Below, piece by piece: positions 26,788 to 34,627 of a stretch of DNA of 47,451 nt (the stretch's first letter is position 1; each line of letters starts with the position of its first letter). Made by a program: the position numbers and the translations under genes. The DNA is from UBA5266 sp964610025. Its GTDB lineage: Bacteria > Bacteroidota > Bacteroidia > Bacteroidales > WCHB1-69. Under the pieces are notes generated by a model. That model was not told the DNA's origin. It searched no databases and saw only the letters and a list, made by a program, of their open reading frames with translations. Location: positions 1 through 47,451 of the forward strand of contig CAZSTX010000010.1 in NCBI GenBank assembly GCA_964610025.1. Direction: 5' to 3'.

Positions 26788-27846
26788 ATGAAACAGCATA
26801 TTATTGGTTTAATGTCTGGCACATCATTAGATGGTGTTGATATTGCTTATTGTACTTTTGAGAATAAAAACAATCAATGGCATTACGAAATTATTGAAGC
26901 CGAAACTTTTCCTTATACTAATAAGTGGCAAAAACGTTTGAAAGAATTAGAAAATAATAACGGATTAATTTTTAGCCTAACACATGTAGAATATGGGAGA
27001 TTACTTGGATTGTTAGTGAAAAAATTCATAAAAAAGTACCATTTAAAAATTGATTATATTGCTTCTCATGGGCATACTATCTTTCATCAGCCTGAAAAAA
27101 AAATGACGCTACAAATTGGATCAGGAGCAGCGATAGCAGCCAATAGTGGGATAAGTACAATTTGCGATTTTCGATCGCTCGATGTGGCTTTAGGAGGACA
27201 TGGTGCACCCTTAGTCCCTATTGGAGATGAGTTGCTTTTTAGCAAATATGACGCCTGTTTAAATATAGGCGGAATAGCTAATATTTCATATCGACATCAA
27301 ACAGTTCGTATTGCATACGACATATCGCCTGCTAATATGGTGTTAAATTATATGGCACAAAAAAGAGGAAATGCTTATGATGTAGATGGCAAGTTGGCGC
27401 AATCAGGGAAATTGGATAAGGGTTTGTTTAATTATTTAAATAAAATAAAATATTATACATTACCATCTCCTAAATCATTAGGAAAAGAATGGGTAGATAG
27501 AGAGTTTTTGATTTGTATTCAAATCTATAAATTATCTATAGAAGATTATTTACGCACATTTGTAGAGCATATAGCCTATCAAATTGCAACAGTTATTTTA
27601 AAAGAAAAACTGCATAAAGTATTAATTACGGGTGGCGGTGTTAAAAATAAATTTTTGATAGATAGAATACAATTTTACGCTAAAGAATCTCAATTGATTA
27701 TTCCTGATGATAAACTTATTGACTATAAAGAAGCGTTGATTTTTGCCTTTTTAGGACTTTTACGAGTACAACAATCATACAACTGTTTGAAAAGCGTTAC
27801 AGGTGCTGTTCAAAACAATTGTGGAGGAGCTATCTATTGGATGTAA
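26788..27846 (+). CDS. anmK: Anhydro-N-acetylmuramic acid kinase
   Basis: 352 aa. It phosphorylates and opens 1,6-anhydro-MurNAc to give MurNAc-6-phosphate in cell-wall recycling. Visible are the N-terminal ATP site GLMSGTSLDGVD, the catalytic region FRSLDVALGGHGAPLVPIGD, LNIGGIANIS, and GGGVKNKFL near the C-terminus. It starts 2 bp after murF, so synthesis and recycling of the wall are joined in one transcript here. Confidence 0.95.
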   Translation: MKQHIIGLMSGTSLDGVDIAYCTFENKNNQWHYEIIEAETFPYTNKWQKRLKELENNNGLIFSLTHVEYGRLLGLLVKKFIKKYHLKIDYIASHGHTIFHQPEKKMTLQIGSGAAIAANSGISTICDFRSLDVALGGHGAPLVPIGDELLFSKYDACLNIGGIANISYRHQTVRIAYDISPANMVLNYMAQKRGNAYDVDGKLAQSGKLDKGLFNYLNKIKYYTLPSPKSLGKEWVDREFLICIQIYKLSIEDYLRTFVEHIAYQIATVILKEKLHKVLITGGGVKNKFLIDRIQFYAKESQLIIPDDKLIDYKEALIFAFLGLLRVQQSYNCLKSVTGAVQNNCGGAIYWM

Positions 27847-27852
27847 ACAAAA

Positions 27853-28290
27853 TTAATCTACTCGTATCCAAGTTTGATTTCTTCCTAACCATCCAGCTTT
27901 ATCAAGAGAACCTCTTACTTTAAGATGTTTTGTTTTATAATCATAACTAATGTTACAATTATATACTTTCCCATTGTTGGGGTCAAGAATAGTCCCATTA
28001 GTTAACTCATCGTTTTTAAGTTCCATTCCGTTAATAATAATCATCCCTAAAATGGGTTTGTTTTTATTATTCCCTTGACATTTAGTGCATAACTTATCAG
28101 GGTCTTTAAAAAGTTTTTCTATTTTTCCATAATATTTGCCATTAGTAGCTTTATAGATATAAACAATAGATTTAGCACTACCATCTTCATCATCAATGGT
28201 TTTCCATTTACCTAAAATATTATCAATTTGAGAAAATCCATTCAAAGAAAAAATTGATAAAATGAGTATTAATAAATATGTCCTTTTCAT
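27853..28290 (-). CDS. DUF2147-family exported protein
   Basis: 145 aa. A signal peptide (residues 1-20, ending GFSQ) is followed by the family pattern ILGKWKTIDDEDG, GKYYGKIEKLF with a CTKC pair, ILDPNNGKVYNC, and the closing LKVRGSLDKAGWLGRNQTW. DUF2147 proteins are small lipocalin-like beta barrels of unknown function. It converges with anmK and has its own promoter box (TATTTTTG at 28314-28321). Confidence 0.88.
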   Translation of the reverse strand: MKRTYLLILILSIFSLNGFSQIDNILGKWKTIDDEDGSAKSIVYIYKATNGKYYGKIEKLFKDPDKLCTKCQGNNKNKPILGMIIINGMELKNDELTNGTILDPNNGKVYNCNISYDYKTKHLKVRGSLDKAGWLGRNQTWIRVD

Positions 28291-28313
28291 AAAAATATTA
28301 AATATAATTTTCG

Positions 28314-28321
28314 CAAAAATA
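28314..28321 (-). promoter_or_regulatory. -7 box of the DUF2147 gene
   Basis: On the minus strand TATTTTTG matches TAnnTTTG, 23 bp before the ATG at 28290. The -33 element is unclear. Confidence 0.5.
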
Positions 28322-28425
28322 TAAAAAATAAACTGTATATTTACTGAAAGTAAAAAAAATATAATAAATAAAATATTATAGACAATTTAAAGGATAATTT
28401 ATATTTTAATTTTTTTTGTTTAAAA

Positions 28426-28458
28426 CATCAAATAAAATTGTATTTTTTTGTACATTTG
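28426..28458 (+). promoter_or_regulatory. Promoter of the 28.5-31.5 kb plus-strand operon
   Basis: TACATTTG (28451-28458) matches TAnnTTTG and a T-rich stretch ending in TTTG lies about 22 bp upstream. It leaves a leader of about 65 nt before the first gene at 28528, which is unusually long for this window. Confidence 0.5.
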
Positions 28459-28527
28459 CAATATTAATTTTTTTAAATAAAAATACATCTTTAATTAATA
28501 AAAAGTATAACTATAAATTATAATTAT

Positions 28528-29202
28528 ATGAAAAATTTGAAATATAAATTATTGCAAACCCTCTTGATAATTGGGATAGTTGTTATGGCAGTTTTAATAT
28601 ACCGCTCTTTAATGCGACCAGTTATGTTTAATGATGTTTATGAAGCACGTAAGGCTTCTGTTATCGAAAAATTAAAAGACATAAGAGACCTACAAACTTA
28701 TTACAAAGCTGAAAAAGGATCTTATGCTCAAAATTCGGAACAGCTAAGAGAATTTTGGAATAATGGCAAAATGAACATTGTTGTTAAAGAAGGGCATGTT
28801 CCTGATACTCTCACAGAAGCTCAAGCAATTCAAATGAAGATAGTACGCCGCGATACTATTGTCGTAAATGCAAAAGAGGAAATAAAAAAAACACTTCCTC
28901 ATTTAGAAATTAATACTTTTGATATAATTCCTTATTCGAAAGGAGAAAAATTTATAATGGCTGCCGATACTATAACAAGAGGAAACATTAAAGTGTTTGT
29001 GTATGAAGTAAAAGCGTTAAAATCACAATATCTTAAAAATTTGAATGATGATAAACTCATTAAGCAAGCGTTTTTAGGACGTATATTATATAGTGATTTA
29101 CAAAGTCAATTTTTAGGTCCTAATTATGATTTTAAAGAAAATGTAATCGATTTAATATTAGGGTCTTTAACAGAAGCTTCTAATGACGGTAATTGGCAGT
29201 AA
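28528..29202 (+). CDS. Conserved hypothetical protein with an N-terminal membrane anchor
   Basis: 224 aa. One N-terminal membrane helix (LLQTLLIIGIVVMAVLIY, about residues 9-26) is followed by a soluble domain. The next residues, VYEARKASVIEKLKDIRDLQ and YYKAEKGSYAQNSEQLREF, look like the long helix of pilin or pseudopilin proteins, but no prepilin peptidase site is evident. The stop lies 2 bp before the DUF3822 gene, so it heads the DUF3822/rsmD/yicC operon. Function unknown. Confidence 0.75.
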   Translation: MKNLKYKLLQTLLIIGIVVMAVLIYRSLMRPVMFNDVYEARKASVIEKLKDIRDLQTYYKAEKGSYAQNSEQLREFWNNGKMNIVVKEGHVPDTLTEAQAIQMKIVRRDTIVVNAKEEIKKTLPHLEINTFDIIPYSKGEKFIMAADTITRGNIKVFVYEVKALKSQYLKNLNDDKLIKQAFLGRILYSDLQSQFLGPNYDFKENVIDLILGSLTEASNDGNWQ

Positions 29203-29204
29203 TT

Positions 29205-30014
29205 ATGGAATTAATTGCTTTAACTTTTTCTTATAAAAGTAATAAAGATAATTTAAATATAGCGGGTTATACTAAATCAATACGTTTGCTTTCAAACGAA
29301 CTAACAATAGCTATTCATAATGCTGAAACGAATGATTTATATTTACTTAATCAGTATAAAATCTCCTTGCCGTATAATCATAGAGAGTTAATAGCATCTA
29401 TTGCTGAAATTAATGAAAACTTACAGATAGAATGCAAGAAAAATGTATTTTATCTTTATACCCATACCAATACTCAAATTCCCAAAGATTTTTATTCTAA
29501 AAAAAATGAAGATACTTTAATACCGTTATTAACTTCCGATGCAGATTCTTTTTCTGCTATTACAGAATGGATTGATAGTTATAACTTTTATAATTTTTCT
29601 ATTTGCGAAAGTGTTTTAAAGCAGGCAATTATTGAATATTTACCAAAATTTTCTTTAAAAACAACTATTTCTAACTTATTTCGACTTATAAATAATTATT
29701 CTCAAACAGAAAAGAAAGTTGTTATTTTTGTCGAAAACATGCACTTTACAATATTAGCAGCAGAAAAAAATAGTTTTTTAGCAGCCAATGGCTTTACTTT
29801 TACTAATGAATCAGATTTTATTTATTATATAGCCAATTTTATACGTAAAATATTTGTACAAACAGAAGAAATTCAGATAATTATCTTAGGTCATATCGAA
29901 GAAGACGCTCCTATTTTTCAAATAGTTAAAAAATATTTTAAACAAACAATCATTTGTAAAAATACACATTTACATTTAATTGAAAATTATCATTATTTTT
30001 CAGATTTATTTTAA
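29205..30014 (+). CDS. DUF3822-family protein
   Basis: 269 aa from the ATG at 29205; a TTG four codons upstream overlaps the previous gene. The pattern of the family is visible: an N-terminal strand pair with ELTIAIHNAE, then YLPKF and a C-terminal half with EKKVVIFVENMHFTILAAEK. These proteins resemble an actin-like fold without its catalytic residues and in Bacteroidota are regularly encoded beside rsmD, as here (12-bp gap). Role unknown. Confidence 0.8.
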   Translation: MELIALTFSYKSNKDNLNIAGYTKSIRLLSNELTIAIHNAETNDLYLLNQYKISLPYNHRELIASIAEINENLQIECKKNVFYLYTHTNTQIPKDFYSKKNEDTLIPLLTSDADSFSAITEWIDSYNFYNFSICESVLKQAIIEYLPKFSLKTTISNLFRLINNYSQTEKKVVIFVENMHFTILAAEKNSFLAANGFTFTNESDFIYYIANFIRKIFVQTEEIQIIILGHIEEDAPIFQIVKKYFKQTIICKNTHLHLIENYHYFSDLF

Positions 30015-30026
30015 ATAAAAATTATT

Positions 30027-30566
30027 ATGAGAATTATTAGCGGTAATCATAAAGGAAGACATATTGTTGCCCCTAAAAATTTACCTGTAAGACCAACAAC
30101 TGATTTAGCAAAAGAAAGTTTGTTTAATATTCTGAATAATTTTTTCTTTTTCGATAACATTAAAGTACTTGATTTATTTGCTGGCACTGGCAATATCACT
30201 TATGAATTTGCGGCAAGAGAGGCTTTGCTTGTTACGGCTGTTGATAATAATCAACATTGTATTAATTTTATTTATAAAACAATTGCAAATTTGAAATTTG
30301 ATAATATACATGTAATCAAATCAGAAGTAGTTGATTTCTTAAAATCGTGTAAAACTAAATATAATATAATTTTTGCCGATCCGCCTTACAATTGGGAACA
30401 TTATGCCTTGTTGCCAGAACTAATTTTTAAAAATAATTTATTATTAGAAAATGGCTTTTTAATAATAGAACATTCAAGTTATATTAATTATGCGCAATAT
30501 CCTAAATTTTATCAATATCGAAAATATGGTAAAGTTAATTTCAGTATCTTTGCCGAAAATTTATAA
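30027..30566 (+). CDS. rsmD: 16S rRNA (guanine(966)-N(2))-methyltransferase
   Basis: 179 aa. It methylates G966 of 16S rRNA in the small ribosomal subunit. Visible are the start MRIISGNHKGRHIVAPKN, RPTTDLAKESLFNIL, the SAM-binding LDLFAGTGN and the catalytic DPPYNW. It lies between DUF3822 and yicC in a tight plus-strand run. Confidence 0.93.
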   Translation: MRIISGNHKGRHIVAPKNLPVRPTTDLAKESLFNILNNFFFFDNIKVLDLFAGTGNITYEFAAREALLVTAVDNNQHCINFIYKTIANLKFDNIHVIKSEVVDFLKSCKTKYNIIFADPPYNWEHYALLPELIFKNNLLLENGFLIIEHSSYINYAQYPKFYQYRKYGKVNFSIFAENL

Positions 30567-30587
30567 ATAAACACTAATTATTTGCTT

Positions 30588-31472
30588 ATGATAAAATCAA
30601 TGACAGGATTTGGAAGTGCTACTTATAAAGATCAAGCGAAAACTTATTTTGTAGAAATTCGTAGCATTAATTCTAAACAGTTTGATTTTTCTATTAAACT
30701 TCCTTTCGAGTTGAGAGATATGGAAAATAATATACGAAAGTTAGTAGTAAGTTTATTAGAAAGAGGCAAAATAGATTGTACAATAACGATAGAAGATAGC
30801 AATTGCCGTGTTAATAATTATGTTATTAATGCAACAACTGCTAAACAGCATTTTAAAGATTTAAAGAATATTGCCACAGAATTAGCGATAAATGTATCAG
30901 ATGCCGATATTTTCTCTATTCTAATGCACATTCCTGATGTCGTTGAAATAGGAAAAATAGAAAATAATGAAAAAAATTGGGAATTATTACAACAAACAAT
31001 AATAGAAGCCTGCCAATTAACTAATCAATGCAGAAAAAATGAAGGCGAAATTTTGGCACAAGATATTAATTCTCATATTAATTTGATTTTAAAATATTTA
31101 GACGAAATAACTCCTCATGAAGAAGCACGTATATGCACTATAAAAAATAAATTACAAAAATCGTTTAGTGACTTTTCGGAACAATACACAAATTGCGACC
31201 CTTGTCGGTTTGAGCAAGAGCTGATGTTCTATATTGAAAAAATAGATTTTACTGAAGAAAAAGTAAGATTACGTAAGCATTGTGATTATTTTATTGAAAC
31301 TATGCAAGAAAATACATCTAATGGGAAAAAATTAGGCTTCATTTGTCAGGAAATAGGCAGAGAAATAAATACTTTAGGTTCCAAATCTTTAGAGGCTAAT
31401 ATACAACAAAAAGTAGTTCAGATGAAAGATGAGTTAGAAAAAATAAAAGAACAATTAGCTAATATTCTTTAA
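30588..31472 (+). CDS. yicC: YicC family protein (putative endoribonuclease)
   Basis: 294 aa from the ATG at 30588, giving the classic start MIKSMTGFGSA; an upstream TTG would add two residues. The N-terminal YicC domain (EIRSINSKQFDFSIKLP) and the C-terminal DUF1732 part (LGFICQEIGREINTLGSKS) are both present. E. coli YicC and B. subtilis YloC act on RNA, in E. coli on a small RNA. The last 4 bp overlap the end of the convergent Omp28 gene, the two stop codons sharing TTAA. Confidence 0.92.
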   Translation: MIKSMTGFGSATYKDQAKTYFVEIRSINSKQFDFSIKLPFELRDMENNIRKLVVSLLERGKIDCTITIEDSNCRVNNYVINATTAKQHFKDLKNIATELAINVSDADIFSILMHIPDVVEIGKIENNEKNWELLQQTIIEACQLTNQCRKNEGEILAQDINSHINLILKYLDEITPHEEARICTIKNKLQKSFSDFSEQYTNCDPCRFEQELMFYIEKIDFTEEKVRLRKHCDYFIETMQENTSNGKKLGFICQEIGREINTLGSKSLEANIQQKVVQMKDELEKIKEQLANIL

Positions 31473-32332
31473 AAATCAATTTCTTCTGCTTGAAGAATTT
31501 CTTTTGTATTATTATCGGTTATAAAAGCAATAATTGTACACTTATCAAGGTTCCATGGTGTTGCTTTTAGGTCTAATGTATAGCCTTTAATGATGCTTTC
31601 GTCTTTAGTAATAGGGCTTGTTGATGTCGCTATTATATTTCCTTCAATGGGTGAAATATGTGTGCGTAATATGTGATTGTGTTCGTAATCAAGAATGTCT
31701 GGTCTTGGACCAATTTTAGAATCACTATTTTTTTGTGCAGAAACAATGCCACTTTCTGTTAGCAATACAAATAGTTTTAAATCCTTATTTATATTGGATA
31801 AAAAGGTTGTTTTTACAAATATATTTGCCGAATTATTCGTCTTATTTGTACACATTATTTGTATACCTAACATTGGCTCTTCTCGTTCAATATTGTTTGC
31901 GTTTGCTTTCCAAGAGTTTCTGTTAAGTTCACGTTCTTTATTAAATATCTTACGACTAATCATGCCTTTAGGATAGCTACTTATCCCAAATTCATCAGTG
32001 ATACGGTCACCTAAGTCAGTTCTATAGTCGGCATTATAAGGGTTTGTGCTTGGCTTGGCTTGCTCTCCTGAATGTATTGCTAATAGGATTAAAGTGTCGC
32101 CCATTATTTCTTTTATTTCATTAGCAATTAAATGAGCTTGAGGACAATTTGTGCATAAATGTCCTGTGAAATCTTCTAATATATATTTTTGTATAGGTTT
32201 TGTTAAAGCCGGAAAATCGGGAGTGTCGAGGGTGTTTTGTGTTACAGTATATGGTTTTTCTATTTTGTCGCAATTAAAATTCAATGCGATGATAAGTGTG
32301 AAAATGAGAGAAGAGAAGATGAGCTTTTTCAT
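31469..32332 (-). CDS. Omp28-related lipoprotein with thioredoxin-like motif
   Basis: 287 aa. A signal peptide is followed by Cys21; the residue before it is Asn, so the lipobox is poor but lipidation is likely. The family motif LEDFTGHLCTNCPQAH holds a CxxC pair (C60 and C63) as in thioredoxin-like proteins, then ISSYPKGMISRK. Omp28 proteins are outer-membrane-associated and often carried with T9SS cargo. It is the third gene of an operon with a TlpA-like protein and a DUF6029 barrel. Confidence 0.85.
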   Translation of the reverse strand: MKKLIFSSLIFTLIIALNFNCDKIEKPYTVTQNTLDTPDFPALTKPIQKYILEDFTGHLCTNCPQAHLIANEIKEIMGDTLILLAIHSGEQAKPSTNPYNADYRTDLGDRITDEFGISSYPKGMISRKIFNKERELNRNSWKANANNIEREEPMLGIQIMCTNKTNNSANIFVKTTFLSNINKDLKLFVLLTESGIVSAQKNSDSKIGPRPDILDYEHNHILRTHISPIEGNIIATSTSPITKDESIIKGYTLDLKATPWNLDKCTIIAFITDNNTKEILQAEEIDF

Positions 32333-32342
32333 TTTTTTTATA

Positions 32343-34007
32343 TTAAAAACTTGTTACTATTGAAAGATTGCAGCCATAAGATGCAGGTACTGCACGACAA
32401 ACTCCTCCTACACAAAGAATGCCTTCTTTTTGTTTGCCAAAACTAAGAGTGAATTTAGAGGTTTTATGTACAAACGAAGTACTTACATTATAATAATGTA
32501 CTTGTTTTTCTTTTATTTTATTTCCATAATTCCACGCATCTAATATGGAAAAAAACCATCGAGGAGCAATAGAGTATTCTAATTGAGCATACATCCAATT
32601 TCCCTTATCTTGTTGAGTATTCATGTGTTGTAATTCTAAACGGAGCGAATGAATGTCGTTAATTTGATAAGTTAAATCGGTAATAACAGTGTGTGCATGT
32701 ACATTTGGGTCTCCAATATGTCCTTCAATGACTTCTATATTATAATGTAAATAGATATAACTTACAATTAATTTCCATGATTTGTTGAAACGTCTTCCTA
32801 ATTCAAAGGTAAAGTCTTCGAAAAAAATTTCTTTTCCAAAATTAAAAAATGGAGAAGTGTAGCCATCTGTGCCGTTTAAGTTGATGTTTCCATCTTCCAT
32901 AATAGCATCACTAACATAGTCTTTTTTAATATCATGTATGCGAGAATAATTAATCATGATGTCTGTTCCATATTTTCCTCCTATAATTGTTTTTTTAGGA
33001 ATTTTATAATTTAGTTCAGCTTGGAATCCTATTTGCCCAATGGGTTGAGAAGAATAAGAGTAATTAGCTAAAAGATTATAAGTGTGTTCTTTAGATAGTG
33101 TAGGGATGTAATTAATAATGTTATTATTAACCACGGCATTGCGAACTGTTCGAAAATCGAAATTATCTGTACGTAAGCCTGTAAGAAAAATACCAAGTCC
33201 TTTTGTTGAATAAGATGCTGTTAATAGGAGGGCTTCTCCATTTTTATAAATCATGCTGTTAGCTGCCGATGGGTCGTTGCATTTCCATGCATATTCTCCT
33301 TGCAAATGAAAATTAGCATATCCAAAAGAAGCACGTCCAGCAAATGCTCCCACATTTTGCGGTAATTTATAATCTGGGTCTTCGTCTTTTTCAAATTTAC
33401 TAATAAAACTTCCTCCAATACTACTTCTAAAATTCGCATCATCTATTTTTGTAAATATTTCATTCAATGAAATGTTTATATCGAATCCGCGAACCAATCC
33501 ATCATTGTTAAATAAATTACGCTGTCTGCCATAAATTCCAGTAAGTGTAACGCCTTGATAAGGGGTGGCTTTTATTTTAATTCCTTGGGTAGCATTGTCG
33601 TATCCTAAATTTCTGTTTTCGTAAGAACGATAAATTAATCCGCTACCAAATTGTTCGTAGAAACTTCCTACTACAACTTCGAAATATTTATGATTATAAG
33701 CAGCATAATAATAGGGTATCCCACTACCCACATAATTGATTTTCTCAAAATCAATGAGAGGATATTCGAAGTTTTCATAACGAAATCCTGCTGTAAATCC
33801 TCCATTTACATAATTAATATTGGCAAAAACATTTGCTCTTATTTTATTTTCTAAATTTTTGGCTCCAATAATACTATCGGGAATATAATATTGAGCATCA
33901 AGTTGTAAATTACCACTAATTTTACCATTATTCAAAATATTATTTTGTGTAAATACACTAATATATCCTATGGTAAAAAGGAAAAGAATTAAAAAAAACT
34001 TTTTCAT
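32343..34007 (-). CDS. DUF6029-family outer membrane protein
   Basis: 554 aa. A signal peptide ends VFTQ near residue 21. The rest alternates aromatic and polar residues as in a large beta barrel (FTAGFRYENFEYPL, YYYAAYNHKYFEVVVGSFYE, FGSGLIYRSYENRNLGYDN) and ends in SIVTSF, compatible with an outer membrane barrel terminus. The ATG directly follows the stop of the TlpA-like gene, and Omp28 begins 10 bp after its own stop. The operon suggests redox or cell-surface work, but the substrate is unknown. Confidence 0.8.
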   Translation of the reverse strand: MKKFFLILFLFTIGYISVFTQNNILNNGKISGNLQLDAQYYIPDSIIGAKNLENKIRANVFANINYVNGGFTAGFRYENFEYPLIDFEKINYVGSGIPYYYAAYNHKYFEVVVGSFYEQFGSGLIYRSYENRNLGYDNATQGIKIKATPYQGVTLTGIYGRQRNLFNNDGLVRGFDINISLNEIFTKIDDANFRSSIGGSFISKFEKDEDPDYKLPQNVGAFAGRASFGYANFHLQGEYAWKCNDPSAANSMIYKNGEALLLTASYSTKGLGIFLTGLRTDNFDFRTVRNAVVNNNIINYIPTLSKEHTYNLLANYSYSSQPIGQIGFQAELNYKIPKKTIIGGKYGTDIMINYSRIHDIKKDYVSDAIMEDGNINLNGTDGYTSPFFNFGKEIFFEDFTFELGRRFNKSWKLIVSYIYLHYNIEVIEGHIGDPNVHAHTVITDLTYQINDIHSLRLELQHMNTQQDKGNWMYAQLEYSIAPRWFFSILDAWNYGNKIKEKQVHYYNVSTSFVHKTSKFTLSFGKQKEGILCVGGVCRAVPASYGCNLSIVTSF

Positions 34008-34529
34008 TTAGTCTTTATTTTCGTGTAATAATTTCTTTACAATTTGAATGTATTCTTTTTCCACACCCGGAGCATAAGATGTGTGTTGCCAAACTATTTC
34101 TCTATTTTTATTTAATATAAATGTATGAGGAATATCATTTACATTTAAAGCTCGTTTAAAATCTTGATTTTCATCTAGTAATACTTCATAATCCCATCCA
34201 TTAGCATTTATAAGAGGCAAAACTTTAGCACTTGAACGAGTGTCGTCTATAGAAACGGCATAAATTTTAACTTCTGTTTCTTCTTGCCAATCATCGTAAA
34301 CATCAGCAATAGATTTTAACTCTACCATGCAAGGTTTACACCATGTTGCAAAAAAACAAATGATAATGGGTTTCCCATCGTTTTGAATGTCTTTCGTATT
34401 AAAACTTTTACCTTTAACTGTTTTAATATCTACGCTTGGTAAAGGAATGATTTTAGTTTCAATGTTTTCTTGAGCAATAGTAAATGCTAATAAAGTTGAT
34501 AATAATAGAGTAAAAATTAATTTTTTCAT
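34008..34529 (-). CDS. TlpA-family thioredoxin-like exported protein
   Basis: 173 aa. A signal peptide ends TIAQ (residue 20), followed by an AhpC/TSA-type thioredoxin fold with the redox motif FFATWCKPCMVEL (C64 and C67) and the cis-Pro region NDIPHTFILNKNREIVW. Such periplasmic proteins reduce or exchange disulfides. It is first in an operon with a DUF6029 barrel and Omp28, which has its own CxxC, so the three may act as one thiol-handling unit. Promoter TACTTTTG at 34561-34568. Confidence 0.9.
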   Translation of the reverse strand: MKKLIFTLLLSTLLAFTIAQENIETKIIPLPSVDIKTVKGKSFNTKDIQNDGKPIIICFFATWCKPCMVELKSIADVYDDWQEETEVKIYAVSIDDTRSSAKVLPLINANGWDYEVLLDENQDFKRALNVNDIPHTFILNKNREIVWQHTSYAPGVEKEYIQIVKKLLHENKD

Positions 34530-34560
34530 ATAGATATAGCTATTAATTATTAATTATCTA

Positions 34561-34568
34561 CAAAAGTA
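34561..34568 (-). promoter_or_regulatory. -7 box of the TlpA-DUF6029-Omp28 operon
   Basis: On the minus strand TACTTTTG matches TAnnTTTG, 31 bp before the ATG at 34529. It overlaps the gap after lon, which is transcribed in the same direction. Confidence 0.5.
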
Positions 34569-34627
34569 TATTTATTTTTAATTATTACTATCAAAAATTA
34601 TACAATTTTCGATAATATTTTTAATTA

